NCBI RefSeq assembly: GCF_000221185.1
Contig: NC_015865.1
Location: forward strand, 1,736,001 to 1,800,000
Length of the DNA: 64,000 bases
From: Thermococcus sp. 4557
GTDB lineage: Archaea > Methanobacteriota_B > Thermococci > Thermococcales > Thermococcaceae
Direction of reading: 5' to 3'
Shown: piece after piece, positions 18,274 through 28,142 of the stretch
How positions within the stretch are numbered: the stretch's first letter is position 1
Layout of the letters: each line of letters starts with the position of its first letter
Position numbers and translations under genes: made by a program
Notes under the pieces: model-generated
Told to the model about the DNA's origin: nothing
The model's input: the letters and a program-made list of their open reading frames with translations, nothing else
Databases searched by the model: none

Positions 18274-19246
18274 GCCCATCCTTGAGGTTCGCGACCTGAC
18301 CGTCCACTTTTACACCTACGCTGGAATAGTCAAGGCCATCGAAAGGGTCTCCTTCGACGTTTACCGCGGCGAGACCTTCGCGCTCGTCGGTGAAACCGGC
18401 TGTGGAAAGAGCGTCACCTCGCGCGCCCTCACCCAGCTCATCGAGAGCCCCGGAAAGATAGTGGAGGGCAGCGTAATCTACCACAGGGAGGACGGTTCGA
18501 CCGTTGATCTCCTCAAGCTGAGCCCCGAGGAGATAAGGGACATAAGGGGCAAGGAGATAGCCTACATCTTCCAGGACCCCCACGCCTCCCTCGACCCCCT
18601 CTACACGGTGGGGTATCAGATAGCCGAGGGAATGGTGGTTCACAACACGGTCAGGGACTGGAAGGAGGGCTTTAAGAAGGCCGTCGATATTCTCCGCCGC
18701 GTCCTCATCCCCGACCCGGAGAACAGGGTAAAGAACTACCCCCACGAGATGAGCGGAGGAATGAAACAGCGTGTCGTCATCGGAACTGGCGTCGCCAACA
18801 ACCCCAAGATACTCATCGCTGACGAGCCAACGACCGCCCTCGACGTCACGGTCCAGGCCCAGATACTCGAGCTGATGAACAAACTCAAGCGCGAGTACAA
18901 CACCACCGTGATACTCATCACCCACAACATGGGTGTCGTCGCGGAGATGGCCGACCGCGTTGCCGTCATGTACGCGGGTAAAATAGTTGAGGTGGGCTCC
19001 GTTGACCAGATATTCAAGAACCCGCTCCATCCGTACACGCAGGGTCTTCTCAGGGCAGTTCCCAACCCGCTGGCGAAGATAGAGCGGCTCGAGACCATCC
19101 CTGGAACGGTTCCCAACCTGATAGAGCCGCCCGGGGGATGCCGCTTCCACCCGAGGTGCCCGAGGGTTATGGGCGTCTGCAAGGATAAGGTCCCCGAGCT
19201 GAAGGAGATAGAGCCCGGTCACTTCGTGGCGTGCCACCTTTACTGA
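18266..19246 (+). CDS. ABC importer ATPase (DppD/OppD type)
   Basis: Cytoplasmic ATPase of 326 residues: Walker A GETGCGKS, the signature MSGGMKQRVVIGTG, Walker B ILIADEPTTALDVT, the H-loop ITHNMG, and a C-terminal oligopeptide-transporter tail with cysteines ([17 protein letters not shown]) that in relatives binds a 4Fe-4S cluster. ATG at 18266 follows GGAGGGTGA inside the end of the permease gene. Confidence 0.94.
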   Translation: MPEPILEVRDLTVHFYTYAGIVKAIERVSFDVYRGETFALVGETGCGKSVTSRALTQLIESPGKIVEGSVIYHREDGSTVDLLKLSPEEIRDIRGKEIAYIFQDPHASLDPLYTVGYQIAEGMVVHNTVRDWKEGFKKAVDILRRVLIPDPENRVKNYPHEMSGGMKQRVVIGTGVANNPKILIADEPTTALDVTVQAQILELMNKLKREYNTTVILITHNMGVVAEMADRVAVMYAGKIVEVGSVDQIFKNPLHPYTQGLLRAVPNPLAKIERLETIPGTVPNLIEPPGGCRFHPRCPRVMGVCKDKVPELKEIEPGHFVACHLY

Positions 19247-19255
19247 GGTGATACC

Positions 19256-20236
19256 ATGAGCGAGCCGATACTCGAAGTTAAAAACCTCAAGAAGTATTTC
19301 CCCATCAGGGGCCTTTTCAGAACCGAGGGCTACGTTAAGGCCGTTGACGACGTCAGCTTCAGGATAAACCGGGGTGAAACCTTCGGTCTCGTCGGAGAGA
19401 GCGGATGCGGAAAAACAACCACCGGAAGGACCATTCTCCGCCTCATCGAACCCACCAGCGGTCAAATCATCTTTCGGGGCAAGGACGTCACGAAGCTCAA
19501 GGGCGAGGAAATGAAGTGGTTCAGGCGGAAGGCCCAGATCATGTTCCAGGACCCCTACTCCTCACTCAACCCCAGGCAGACGGTCTTCGAGGTCATCATG
19601 GAGCCCGTCCGCTTCCACAAGATACCCGTTGACGACCCCGAGGAGTTCGTGATAAAGCTCCTGGAGAGCGTTGGCCTCAACGAGATGCACCTTTACCGCT
19701 ATCCCCATGAGTTCAGCGGCGGCCAGAGGCAGAGAATAGCCCTCGCCAGACTGCTGGCCCTCAGGCCGGAGTTCATAGTCCTCGACGAGCCCACCTCCGC
19801 CCTTGACGTTTCGGTTCAGGCCAACATCCTCAACACCCTCAAGGACCTTCAGAGGGAGTTCGGCTTCACGTACCTGTTCATCAGCCACGACCTCGGTGTC
19901 GTCAAGTACATGAGCCACAGGATGGGCGTTATGTACCTCGGAAAGCTAGTCGAGGTCGGGCCGGCGGAAGAGATCTTCGAAAACCCCCTCCACCCGTACA
20001 CCAAGTTTCTGCTGTCCGCCATACCAGTTCCCGACCCGGAGCTGTCGAGGGAGCTCAAGGCAAAGCGCATGAAGGTAGAAGGAGAGCCGCCGAGCCCGAT
20101 AAACCCGCCTCAGGGATGCCGCTTCCACCCGAGATGTCCGTTTGCCAAGGCGGGACTCTGCGACAAGAAAGAGCCCCCGCTGGTGGAGGTCGAGAAGGGC
20201 CACTACGTCGCCTGCTGGCTCTACGGAAAGGCATGA
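19256..20236 (+). CDS. ABC importer ATPase (DppF/OppF type)
   Basis: Second ATPase, 326 residues: Walker [13 protein letters not shown], signature [17 protein letters not shown], Walker [16 protein letters not shown]-loop ISHDLG and the C-terminal cysteine motif [20 protein letters not shown]. It ends the five-gene importer operon. ATG at 19256 follows GAGGTGATACC. Convergent with the next gene five bases downstream. Confidence 0.94.
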   Translation: MSEPILEVKNLKKYFPIRGLFRTEGYVKAVDDVSFRINRGETFGLVGESGCGKTTTGRTILRLIEPTSGQIIFRGKDVTKLKGEEMKWFRRKAQIMFQDPYSSLNPRQTVFEVIMEPVRFHKIPVDDPEEFVIKLLESVGLNEMHLYRYPHEFSGGQRQRIALARLLALRPEFIVLDEPTSALDVSVQANILNTLKDLQREFGFTYLFISHDLGVVKYMSHRMGVMYLGKLVEVGPAEEIFENPLHPYTKFLLSAIPVPDPELSRELKAKRMKVEGEPPSPINPPQGCRFHPRCPFAKAGLCDKKEPPLVEVEKGHYVACWLYGKA

Positions 20237-20241
20237 TTTTT

Positions 20242-20805
20242 CTATTCCCTCTTTTCCCTTCTCAGCCACTGGAGTGCCATTCCTGCGTTGGAGTCTATTT
20301 TGAGCAGTTCCCTGTAAACGGGGTCGCTGACTTCCCGGCCGTTCACTTCGAACTCGAGGACTGCATAGCCCAGGGGTTTCACCACGATTTCCCCCAGCTC
20401 CGCGGGACTCTTTATCCCGAGGACCTTCCTCATTATCGCCAGGGCCAGCAGGGCTTCCCGGTTCTTCCTGGCCAGCTCCTCGTCCCTGTCCACGTGCCGC
20501 TGGTGGCCGGTTGGTATGCCGATGATTCTCCAGATGTTCCAGCGTCTCATGTGGTGCGTCCTCTCGTTGAACCTCTCGCCGCTGAGGTCGTAGAGGGTCA
20601 CGAAGAGGGAAGTCAGGTAGTTCTCCAGGGAGTCTTCTTCCAGCAGGGCCTCCTGGGGTCTGGCCTCGAGCCGCTGGAGGTCTTCGGCCTTTCTTATCAG
20701 CGTTGCACGCCTCTCGGGTTTCTCCACCCTCAGCGAAAAGTACGCGTCCACACCGTACATCCCGGTCCTTGTCTCGAAGAGCACGTAGGGAACCCTCAGC
20801 CTCAT
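20242..20805 (-). CDS. conserved hypothetical protein
   Basis: A 187-residue soluble protein of unknown function. Start: ATG at 20805 preceded by GGGGGGAGAGGT; the open frame runs further upstream through hel308 but has no support. Features: N-terminal beta segment (VPYVLFETRTGMYGVDAYFSLRVEKP), a region rich in Arg and Glu (residues 30-65), HHMRRWNIWRIIGIP, a helical DEELARKNREALLALAIMRKVLG, and a C-terminal alpha/beta part. Divergent from hel308, so shared regulation is possible. Confidence 0.75.
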   Translation of the reverse strand: MRLRVPYVLFETRTGMYGVDAYFSLRVEKPERRATLIRKAEDLQRLEARPQEALLEEDSLENYLTSLFVTLYDLSGERFNERTHHMRRWNIWRIIGIPTGHQRHVDRDEELARKNREALLALAIMRKVLGIKSPAELGEIVVKPLGYAVLEFEVNGREVSDPVYRELLKIDSNAGMALQWLRREKRE

Positions 20806-20877
20806 ACCTCTCCCCCCGTTGGGTACGTGGGATAAGCATATAAAACCGCCGGAGGAATAGTCCCGGAGCTGAGGGCT

Positions 20878-23058
20878 ATGAGGGTTGATGAGCTTCCAGT
20901 GGACGAGAGGATAAAGAGGATAATCCGTGAGAGGGGAATAGAGGAACTGTACCCGCCGCAGGCGGAGGCCCTGATGAGCGGCGTCCTGGAGGGAAAAAAC
21001 CTCGTGCTGGCAATCCCCACGGCGAGCGGGAAGACCCTCGTGAGCGAGATAGTCATGGTCAACAAGCTTCTCCGGGAGGGGGGCAAGGCGGTCTATCTCG
21101 TCCCCCTGAAGGCTCTGGCAGAGGAGAAGTACCGTGAGTTCAAGGAATGGGAGGTTCTGGGTCTCCGCGTGGCCGCAACGACCGGTGACTACGACTCCAC
21201 CGATGAGTGGCTCGGGCGTTATGATGTAATCATCGCCACCGCCGAGAAGTTCGACTCTCTCCTGAGGCACGGCTCCAACTGGATTGAGGACGTCAAACTT
21301 GTCGTGGCGGACGAGGTCCACCTCATAGGCTCCTACGACAGGGGGGCCACGCTCGAGATGATACTGAGCCACATGCTCGGAAAGGCCCAGATTCTTGCCC
21401 TGAGCGCCACCGTTGGAAACGCCGAGGAGCTCGCCGAGTGGCTCGATGCCGCGCTGGTTATGAGCGACTGGCGCCCTGTTCAGCTCCGGAAGGGGGTATT
21501 CCACATCGGCCAGCTCTTCTGGGAGGACGGCAAAATAGACCGCTACCCCGAGAACTGGGAGAGTCTGGCAATTGACGCTGTTAAGAGGGGTAAGCAGGCG
21601 CTGGTGTTCGTCAACACCCGCCGCTCGGCGGAAAAGGAGGCCCTCTCGCTCTCCTCCAAGATAGCCCGCCTTCTCACGAAGCCGGAGACCAGGCAGCTGG
21701 ACGAGCTGGTTTCGTCCATCGAGGACAACCCGACGACGGAGAAGCTCAAGAGGGCGCTGCGGGGCGGTGTTGCCTTCCACCACGCGGGCCTGAGCAGAAC
21801 CGAGAGAACCTTGATAGAGGACGCATTTCGCTCTAAACTGATAAAGGTAATCGTGGCCACCCCCACCCTAGCCGCCGGCGTCAATACGCCCGCATTCCGC
21901 GTTATAATCAGAGACACCAAGCGCTACGCCGGCTTCGGCTGGACGGACATACCTGTCCTCGAGATACAGCAGATGATGGGGCGCGCCGGAAGGCCAAAGT
22001 ACGACAAAGTTGGAGAGGCGATAATCGTCGCAAGGACCGAGGAGCCGAGAAAGCTGATGGAGAGATACATCCACGGAAAGCCCGAGAAGCTCTTCTCGAT
22101 GCTCGCCAACGAGCAGGCTTTCAGGAGCCAGATTCTGGCGCTCGTGACCAACTTCGGGATAGGCAACTTCCGTGAGCTGGTTTCTTTCCTTGAGAGGACT
22201 TTCTACGCCCACCAGCGCAGGGATATAGCCTCGCTTGAGTACAAGGCCAAAAACATCGTCTACTTCCTCATCGAAAACGGGTTCATCGACATGGACATGA
22301 ACGACCGCTTCATGCCCCTGCCCTTTGGAAAACGCACCTCCCAGCTCTACATAGACCCCTTCACGGCGAAGAAATTCAAGGACGCCTTTCCGAAGCTTGA
22401 GAACAACCCAAATCCCTTCGGAATCTTCCAGCTGATGGCCTCGACGCCGGACATGGCCACGCTGAACGCCCGGAGACGGGAGATGGAGGACTACCTCGAC
22501 CTGGCCTATGAGATGGAGGACAAGCTTTACACGAACATCCCCTACTACGAGGACTCGCGCTTCCAGGGCTTTTTGGGGCAGATAAAAACGGCAAAGGTGC
22601 TCCTCGACTGGATAAACGAGGTTCCGGAGACGAGGATTTACGAGACATACAACATAGACCCTGGAGACCTCTACAGGATTCTGGAGCTCGCGGACTGGCT
22701 CATGTACTCCCTCATCGAGCTGTACAGGCTTTTTGAGCCAAAGGAAGACGTGCTGGACTACCTGAGAGACCTGCACCTCAGGCTGAGGCATGGAGTCAGA
22801 GAGGAACTTCTTGAGCTGGTCAGGCTCCCCAACATCGGAAGGAAGAGGGCGAGGGCGCTCTACAACGCCGGCTTCAGGAGCCAGGAGGACATAATGCGCG
22901 CCAAGGTGAGGGACCTCCTGGAGGTTGAGGGCATCGGAATGAAGGTGGTTGAAGGTTTGTTCCGTCACTTCGGCGTGGAAATGCCGAAGGGTGCTAAAAA
23001 GGGCTCCAAAAAGTCAGAAAAAGCGCGGAAGGGAACCCTCGATGCTTTCCTGAAGTAG
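20878..23058 (+). CDS. hel308: Hel308/Hjm DNA helicase
   Basis: Superfamily 2, Ski2-like 3'-5' DNA helicase of 726 residues that acts at stalled replication forks and in recombination. Motif Q/I: YPPQAEALM and AIPTASGKTLVSE; motif II VVADEVHLIG; motif III LSATVGN; motif VI QMMGRAGRPKYD. The C-terminal part has the winged-helix, ratchet and helix-hairpin-helix domains (LVRLPNIGRKRARALYNAGF, then VEGIGMKVVEG near residue 690). The C-terminus ends DAFLK after a lysine-rich linker, resembling a PCNA-interacting peptide. ATG at 20878, TATA-like CATATAAAA at 20837. Confidence 0.95.
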   Translation: MRVDELPVDERIKRIIRERGIEELYPPQAEALMSGVLEGKNLVLAIPTASGKTLVSEIVMVNKLLREGGKAVYLVPLKALAEEKYREFKEWEVLGLRVAATTGDYDSTDEWLGRYDVIIATAEKFDSLLRHGSNWIEDVKLVVADEVHLIGSYDRGATLEMILSHMLGKAQILALSATVGNAEELAEWLDAALVMSDWRPVQLRKGVFHIGQLFWEDGKIDRYPENWESLAIDAVKRGKQALVFVNTRRSAEKEALSLSSKIARLLTKPETRQLDELVSSIEDNPTTEKLKRALRGGVAFHHAGLSRTERTLIEDAFRSKLIKVIVATPTLAAGVNTPAFRVIIRDTKRYAGFGWTDIPVLEIQQMMGRAGRPKYDKVGEAIIVARTEEPRKLMERYIHGKPEKLFSMLANEQAFRSQILALVTNFGIGNFRELVSFLERTFYAHQRRDIASLEYKAKNIVYFLIENGFIDMDMNDRFMPLPFGKRTSQLYIDPFTAKKFKDAFPKLENNPNPFGIFQLMASTPDMATLNARRREMEDYLDLAYEMEDKLYTNIPYYEDSRFQGFLGQIKTAKVLLDWINEVPETRIYETYNIDPGDLYRILELADWLMYSLIELYRLFEPKEDVLDYLRDLHLRLRHGVREELLELVRLPNIGRKRARALYNAGFRSQEDIMRAKVRDLLEVEGIGMKVVEGLFRHFGVEMPKGAKKGSKKSEKARKGTLDAFLK

Positions 23059-23103
23059 GGCCAATCTTTTTAAATCCCCATATTTTACTCGGGCGTGGGC
23101 ACT

Positions 23104-23661
23104 ATGATAATCATCGTGACCGGAATGCCTGGTTCGGGAAAGAGCAGGATCGTCAAGGAATTCGAGAGGAGGGGCTTTCCGAGCGTTTCTATGGGGGACG
23201 TCGTGAGGGAGGAGACCGTAAAGCGCGGTCTGGAGCTGACCAAGGAGAACGTTGCCAAGGTGAGCATCCGCCTGAGGCAGGAGCTTGGTCAGAACGCCGT
23301 TGCAAAGCTGACGGTGGAAAAGGTGAGGCGCCTCCTTGAGGGCAGCAGGGTCGTTGTTATAGACGGCGTCCGCTCCCTCGACGAGGTTGGAACCTTCAGG
23401 AGCGCTTTTCCGACGGAGGAGATAATAATACTCGCCGTTCACACACCACCTCACATGCGCTTCGACAGGCTCAAAGCCCGCGGAAGGCACGACGATCCGA
23501 GAACGTGGGAGGACTTCGAGGAGCGCGACTGGAAGGAGCTGAAGTTCGGCATAGGGAACGTCATCGCGATGGCCGACCACATGATAGTGAACGACTGCAG
23601 CAGGGAAGAGTACGAGGAGAGGGTGAGGGAGCTCGTTGACCGGATTCTAGCCGAGCATTGA
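23104..23661 (+). CDS. UPF0200 family nucleotide-kinase-like protein
   Basis: A 185-residue P-loop protein related to dephospho-CoA and adenylate kinases. Walker A is VTGMPGSGKSRIV at the N-terminus; then SMGDVVREETVKRGLELTKEN, the strand VVVIDGVRSLDEVGTF, and an RLKARGRHDDP lid-like segment. The family function is unsettled; in Thermococcales the dephospho-CoA kinase reaction is assigned to an unrelated GTP-dependent enzyme, so that role is unlikely. ATG at 23104 with TTTTTAAATC about 35 bases upstream. Overlaps the convergent ZIP gene by 15 bases. Confidence 0.85.
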   Translation: MIIIVTGMPGSGKSRIVKEFERRGFPSVSMGDVVREETVKRGLELTKENVAKVSIRLRQELGQNAVAKLTVEKVRRLLEGSRVVVIDGVRSLDEVGTFRSAFPTEEIIILAVHTPPHMRFDRLKARGRHDDPRTWEDFEERDWKELKFGIGNVIAMADHMIVNDCSREEYEERVRELVDRILAEH

Positions 23662-24456
23662 GTCGAGGAACAGCATCACGTAGAAGCCCAGGAAGAATCC
23701 CAGGGTTATCAGCGTGTCGCTGTTTTCTCCCCTGTATATCTCTGGTATCATCTCCTTCACGGTCACGTAGAGCATCGCCCCGCCGGCCAGGCCGAGGCCG
23801 TACGGCAGGAGCCAGGCAAAGAGGGTGAAGAAATAAGCCCCGAGGAGTACCATCGCCATCTCAGCGAAGCCGCTCAGCACGCCCATCGCTATCGGCCCGA
23901 GGCGCTTCTTCTGTATCGTTGCGAGGGGCAGCGAGACGACGGTCCCCTCCGGGAAGTCCTGGATTCCTATGGCTATGGTGGTTACCAGGCCGACCTCCAG
24001 GTTGTAGACGAGGGACGTCCCGACCGCGAGGCCCTCAGGCAGGTTGTGAATTATCACCGCTATGACGAGAAGCCAGACCTTCCTCAGCTTGTCCTTCATG
24101 GATTTGGGACCCTCATAGCCCTTGACGAGGTGTTCGTGGGGGAGAAAGCGGTCTATAGCGTAGATGAGCAGCACCCCAAGGGCTATTCCGATTCCGGCAG
24201 GTGAAAAGGAGCCGGTTTCCTCTATTGCGGGCAAGATGAGTGAAGTAAAGCTCGCCACTATCATCACACCGGCGGCGAAGCTGAGGGCGAAGTCAACGCC
24301 CCCCTCGGGGAGGCTCTTGGCGAATATCGCCACCATGGCACCGAGGGAAGTCATGAGTGCGACGAAAAGTCCGGCGTAGAAGGCAACCCACATGATTTCG
24401 CCGTTCGAGATGCTCAGTATCCACTCCGCGAGATTGGCCACGAAGTTCTCTAACAC
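23647..24456 (-). CDS. ZIP family divalent metal transporter
   Basis: A 269-residue membrane protein with about eight helices. It carries the paired ZIP metal-site motifs [15 protein letters not shown] (helix 4) and [16 protein letters not shown] (helix 5) and a short histidine-poor loop ([11 protein letters not shown]). It should import Zn2+, Mn2+ or Fe2+. Divergent from the UPF0201 gene; TATA boxes of both lie in the 71-base spacer. Confidence 0.9.
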   Translation of the reverse strand: MLENFVANLAEWILSISNGEIMWVAFYAGLFVALMTSLGAMVAIFAKSLPEGGVDFALSFAAGVMIVASFTSLILPAIEETGSFSPAGIGIALGVLLIYAIDRFLPHEHLVKGYEGPKSMKDKLRKVWLLVIAVIIHNLPEGLAVGTSLVYNLEVGLVTTIAIGIQDFPEGTVVSLPLATIQKKRLGPIAMGVLSGFAEMAMVLLGAYFFTLFAWLLPYGLGLAGGAMLYVTVKEMIPEIYRGENSDTLITLGFFLGFYVMLFLDSMLG

Positions 24457-24527
24457 TATTAGGCCACCCTAACTATTTGGGCGGTTGGGTTTATAAGCCT
24501 TCCCGCGAGCTTCTTCTGGGTGAGAAT

Positions 24528-24941
24528 ATGGAGCTCTTTGAGGAAGTTGAGGTTGAGGCTTACGTTTATCCGACGGAGGACATCGAGAAGGTCAAGAGGG
24601 CCATGCTGAACCTGGTTCATGACTTGGAGTTCGAGGCGTTCGATAGGGGTGATTACGTCATTCTGACCGGCAAAACGAGGAGCAGAAAGGCCCTTAGCAG
24701 GCTTTACGAGCTCTTCCGGGGGCAGGCTATACTGGACACCGCCCGGAGTTTCCTTGAGGAGGGCTACTTCGGTGAGGAGATAATCATCCGGGTCAACAAG
24801 CAGGCGGCTTATGCCGGCGTCGTCAACTTCAACGAGGAGTCGCCGCTGGGCCCGATAACGATAATCATCAGAACCAGGGATCCAGGGAAGCTTATGAAGT
24901 GGCTCGCGCCGAGAACCAAGGACGGTGTGCCGATAGAGTAA
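24528..24941 (+). CDS. UPF0201/COG1325-type RNA-binding-like protein
   Basis: A 137-residue protein: [23 protein letters not shown] at the N-terminus, a [19 protein letters not shown] helix, [10 protein letters not shown], and [16 protein letters not shown] near the C-terminus. These are features of a small archaeal family with a ribosomal-protein-L5-like fold, thought to bind RNA. ATG at 24528 follows GGGTGA, with TTTATAAG at 24490. It ends 11 bases from the convergent ABC permease gene; the spacer is A-rich (AAAAAAGG), a T-run when read from the minus strand. Confidence 0.8.
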   Translation: MELFEEVEVEAYVYPTEDIEKVKRAMLNLVHDLEFEAFDRGDYVILTGKTRSRKALSRLYELFRGQAILDTARSFLEEGYFGEEIIIRVNKQAAYAGVVNFNEESPLGPITIIIRTRDPGKLMKWLAPRTKDGVPIE

Positions 24942-24952
24942 AAAAGGAAAGC

Positions 24953-26242
24953 TCACTCGGCCGCTTTTTTCTTCTTCCTTCTGCCCCAGCTGACCTGTGC
25001 CGTGAGGATTCTCTCCGTTGAGAACAGCCATGCCGTGGCGTAGAGTATGACGACCGCCACCACCGTCAGGTAGGCCATGCTTATCGCTATCGGCGTGTAG
25101 CTGCTGAGGAGGACGTAGCGGTAGTCCACCACCGGATGGGTGAAGGGTATCGCAAGCAGGACGTACTTGACGACCGCTGGGAGGTCGTTGATGTCGGTGT
25201 ACATCAGCAGGAAAGCCGGGAACGCCAGGGGCAGGATAACCGCGCTGACGAGGGTCGTCGCGCTCTGGACGTCTTCGGCGAAGGTTGCCACTATCATGGC
25301 CAGGCTGAGGGCGATTATTATCGTCAGGAACACCACGACCGCGAACATCAGCGCCCCCGTGGGGGTGACGACCAGACCCAGGTCTTCAAGGCTCACCCCA
25401 CTCGAACCCAGTCCGAATGAGCTCATGTAGTAGCGCATGCCTATCATGTACGCTATCGCGGCAACGAGACCCATCATGGCCGTTCCGAATATCTTCGCCG
25501 CGACTATCTTCGTCCTCGCCACGGGCAGGGTCAGGAGCGTCTCGAGGGTCTTGTTCTCCTTCTCGCTCGCTATGGCTCCGGCGGCCATCTGGGATGTTAT
25601 CATGACCATCATGAAGACGATGAGTGGTATCGTGAATGCCTGGGCCGCTATAACGCTCGAAACCGCGGTTGGAGATACCTCCACGACGTTGTTGTTTATG
25701 ACGGACTTGCTCTCGGTCCTTATCGGCTGCAGTATGGCATCGGGGTTGCTGGCGCCGAGGTTCTTCACCTTTATCCTGGCTATCTCGTCGCTGAGTACCC
25801 CCAAAACCGCGTTTATTCTACCCTCGCTGACGCTCTCCTTTATGCCGGTGCTTATTGTCGTGAAGATGCCGTATATCTTGACGGTGGCGGTCTCGTTGGC
25901 CTGGAGCTTGGCCGTGAAGTCTGGGGGAATGACCACGAGAACGTTCTGTTCCTGCTGGATGGCCTGTTGAATGGCCTCGTCAAGCGTCGTCGCGTTCACC
26001 ACGGTTACCGTGACGTTGGGGGCAACCTCCAGGGCCTTTATCAGCAGATTCCCGTAGGCACCCTCGTCGAAGTTGACTATCGTAACCTGCGTCTCCCCCT
26101 GGGCCTGCTCCATGCCGATATTCACGGCCTTTCCCATGACGGGGAGCAGTATCAGCGGGACGACCACGAGGCCAAAGACGAGCTTCTTGTCCCTGAAGAG
26201 GTTCCACAGCTCCTTCTTGGCCATCACCCAGAAGTCGCTCAT
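24953..26242 (-). CDS. ABC-2 type transporter permease (NatB-like)
   Basis: A 429-residue permease: one N-terminal helix, a long extracytoplasmic domain (about residues 45-200), and five or six C-terminal helices. The segment GAIASEKENKTLETLLTLPVARTKIVAAK, with EKE..TLE, is the ABC-2/NatB coupling region. Ends with a lysine-rich tail (RRKKKKAAE). It forms an exporter with the ATPase encoded just upstream (four-base overlap). Last gene of the operon that begins with five small membrane paralogues and an XRE regulator. Confidence 0.9.
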   Translation of the reverse strand: MSDFWVMAKKELWNLFRDKKLVFGLVVVPLILLPVMGKAVNIGMEQAQGETQVTIVNFDEGAYGNLLIKALEVAPNVTVTVVNATTLDEAIQQAIQQEQNVLVVIPPDFTAKLQANETATVKIYGIFTTISTGIKESVSEGRINAVLGVLSDEIARIKVKNLGASNPDAILQPIRTESKSVINNNVVEVSPTAVSSVIAAQAFTIPLIVFMMVMITSQMAAGAIASEKENKTLETLLTLPVARTKIVAAKIFGTAMMGLVAAIAYMIGMRYYMSSFGLGSSGVSLEDLGLVVTPTGALMFAVVVFLTIIIALSLAMIVATFAEDVQSATTLVSAVILPLAFPAFLLMYTDINDLPAVVKYVLLAIPFTHPVVDYRYVLLSSYTPIAISMAYLTVVAVVILYATAWLFSTERILTAQVSWGRRKKKKAAE

Positions 26243-26997
26243 GCTCCCTCACCCCCTATTGGCTCGCTGATGTCCGCCCCCACTGCCCTCATGAAGACCT
26301 CCTCGAGGTTCTCTGCGTCGTACTTCTCCTTCAGCTCCTTCGGAGTTCCCACCTCTACTATCTGCCCCTTGTTTATCAGGGCGACGCGGTGGCAGAGGAA
26401 CTCGACCTCGAGCATGTTGTGGCTCGAGAGCAGGAACGTGACCCCTTCCGTCCTTGAAAAGCGTCTTATCATCTGTCTTATCGCGTATGCGTTGACTATG
26501 TCCAGTCCGCTCGCCGGTTCGTCCAGTATTGCCAGCTTCGGCTGCACCATGAGCGCCCTCGCTATGAGGAGCTTCCTCGTCATTCCCTTGGAGTACGTCG
26601 ACACCTTGTCGTGCAGCCTCTCTCCCAGTCCACTGAGCTCAACGCCCAGCTCGAGCATCTCCCTCGCCTTCTCCTCGTCCTTGGCGTAGAGCCGCGCCAT
26701 GAACTGGAGGTATTCGTAGCCGGTGAGGTTCTTGTAGGCGCCTGCCTCCTCGGGAAGGTAGCTGATGATCTCCCTGACTCTGTCGGCCTCCTTCACCACA
26801 TCGTGGCCGTCTATCTTTGCGCTTCCTCCCGTCGGCTTGAGGAGCGTCGAGAGTATTTTTAGCGTGGTGCTCTTTCCGGCACCGTTGGGCCCGATGAGCC
26901 CAAAGATTTCACCCTCGTTGATTGAGAAGCTTATCCCCTTGAGGGCCTTTACCTTTCCGTAGTCCTTCTCCAGGTTCAGAACTTCAACCATGGGCAT
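26239..26997 (-). CDS. ABC transporter ATPase (NatA-like)
   Basis: A 252-residue ATPase: Walker A GPNGAGKSTTLK, Q-loop YLPEEAG, signature YSKGMTRKLLIARAL, Walker B LAILDEPASGLD, H-loop LSSHNMLEV. The ATG at 26997 is preceded by GGAGGGTC; the open frame continues upstream without support. It overlaps the preceding small membrane protein gene by 14 bases. Typical of NatAB-like exporters of Na+, peptides or drugs; the substrate is unknown. Confidence 0.92.
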   Translation of the reverse strand: MPMVEVLNLEKDYGKVKALKGISFSINEGEIFGLIGPNGAGKSTTLKILSTLLKPTGGSAKIDGHDVVKEADRVREIISYLPEEAGAYKNLTGYEYLQFMARLYAKDEEKAREMLELGVELSGLGERLHDKVSTYSKGMTRKLLIARALMVQPKLAILDEPASGLDIVNAYAIRQMIRRFSRTEGVTFLLSSHNMLEVEFLCHRVALINKGQIVEVGTPKELKEKYDAENLEEVFMRAVGADISEPIGGEGA

Positions 26998-27352
26998 GCT
27001 TGACCCTCCCCAGCTTGTAAACGAGTAGCCCAATCGTGGCAAGCACCACACCAAACGCAAAGAGCTCCGTTATTTTTGCGTATCCCCCCACAAAAGCCAT
27101 GCCAAGGCCGGTGGCTACCCCCAGCCAGCCATTCAGTTCGTGCCCGTTCTTGAACCGGTGCCCGAGGCCCATGAGTAGGGCGCCGGCCATTATGAGGCCG
27201 AGCTCGGCGAGGAGCAGCGGCGTGTTTATCCCCCTGCAGACCTCTCCGCTCGGGAGCTTCATACAGGCGAGCCTTTCAACGGGCGGCTTGGCTATTCCCA
27301 GTGCCACTCCCAGGAAGTAGAACAGCCCCCCGACGGCCTTCTTAACGTTCAT
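26984..27352 (-). CDS. small four-helix membrane protein
   Basis: A 122-residue membrane protein with four hydrophobic segments and a cysteine pair in the first outside loop ([12 protein letters not shown]). The ATG at 27352 has GGTGATGG just upstream, inside the end of the XRE regulator gene; 27358 is an alternative start. Resembles no family I can name. It lies between the regulator and the ABC exporter and is probably part of that system. Confidence 0.65.
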   Translation of the reverse strand: MNVKKAVGGLFYFLGVALGIAKPPVERLACMKLPSGEVCRGINTPLLLAELGLIMAGALLMGLGHRFKNGHELNGWLGVATGLGMAFVGGYAKITELFAFGVVLATIGLLVYKLGRVKHAHG

Positions 27353-27551
27353 TCCCATCACCACCGTATATGAACACGTCTTCAATTTTAACGCCGAAAA
27401 AGCGCGCTATCCTGAACGCCAGCCTCAGCGATGGGTCGTAGCGACCCTTCTCGATGGCTATTATCGTCTGTCTCGTAACCCCGAGGGCCTTGGCGAGCTC
27501 CTCCTGGGTGAGTCCCTGGGCTTCCCTAAGCTCCCTTAGGCGGTTCTTCAC
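27342..27551 (-). CDS. XRE-family helix-turn-helix regulator
   Basis: A 69-residue DNA-binding protein that is nothing but a Cro/XRE helix-turn-helix: [34 protein letters not shown], then [17 protein letters not shown]. Such small regulators usually repress the operon that encodes them together with membrane proteins. The start codon is GTG, directly after the TGA of the preceding gene, whose last codons provide GGTGATG as ribosome binding site. Likely target: the tandem 16-bp operators at 29284-29315. Confidence 0.92.
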   Translation of the reverse strand: MKNRLRELREAQGLTQEELAKALGVTRQTIIAIEKGRYDPSLRLAFRIARFFGVKIEDVFIYGGDGNER

Positions 27552-27842
27552 TCACATCACCCTCGAGTAGTGGTACCTCATCAGGGCGTGTCCGAATATG
27601 GCAACGACGTAAATGAGGGCGAGCACCTTGGCGGGATCGAGCCATTCGAGGTTATCCACTGCGAGGATGGCTATGAGGAGCAGAACCTGAAGGATTATGA
27701 GGGTTCTCTCGGAGGCGATCTGATTTATTCTCCTCCCGCGCTCGTCCTTCATCTGGCCGGTTTCTTTCATGAAGCGGTAGAAGACAACCCAGTATATCAC
27801 TGTGGCGGCCGCTATAAAAATGAAGAGGGCTTCGCTCCCCAT
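27552..27842 (-). CDS. DUF2178-like small membrane protein, fifth copy
   Basis: A 96-residue membrane protein with about four helices, a conserved short cytoplasmic stretch (KDERGRRINQIASERT) and the C-terminal motif RYHYSRVM shared by the array. Its ATG directly follows the stop of the previous gene; its own last codons form the ribosome binding site of the XRE gene. Related in layout to DUF2178 proteins, which often accompany small XRE regulators. Function unknown. Confidence 0.8.
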   Translation of the reverse strand: MGSEALFIFIAAATVIYWVVFYRFMKETGQMKDERGRRINQIASERTLIILQVLLLIAILAVDNLEWLDPAKVLALIYVVAIFGHALMRYHYSRVM

Positions 27843-28142
27843 TCACATCACCCGTGAGTAGTGGTACCTGACGGCGAGGTAGCCGAGCGTGGCCACGAGT
27901 GCTATGGAGAGTATGCCGTGGTAGGCGGGACTTGTCCTGTCACCAATGATAAAGCGGACGTAGATTATCTCCAGAACCGCCAGGGCCTGAATGAACATAA
28001 CCGTCTTTTCGGCGGCTTTACAGTCAATCAAAATGCCCCTCTCATCCCTTTCTTCGCCCACGTTTCTGCGGTAGCCCGTTGCGAGGTAAAGGGTCGTAAG
28101 GGTCCCAATTATTAGGACGATGATGCCTAAGAGTTCCCTCAT
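27843..28142 (-). CDS. DUF2178-like small membrane protein, fourth copy
   Basis: A 99-residue paralogue of its neighbours: N-terminal helix pair, the motif EERDERGILIDCKAAEKTVMF between helices 2 and 3, and the terminal RYHYSRVM. ATG abuts the stop of the upstream copy, with GGGCGATG as ribosome binding site in the end of that copy. Confidence 0.8.
   Translation of the reverse strand: MRELLGIIVLIIGTLTTLYLATGYRRNVGEERDERGILIDCKAAEKTVMFIQALAVLEIIYVRFIIGDRTSPAYHGILSIALVATLGYLAVRYHYSRVM

Noticed and set aside
20806-21783. N-terminal extension of the gene at 20242-20805
   Set aside because: The open frame lies antisense to the conserved helicase motifs of hel308; the ATG at 20805 has a strong ribosome binding site and gives a compact protein.
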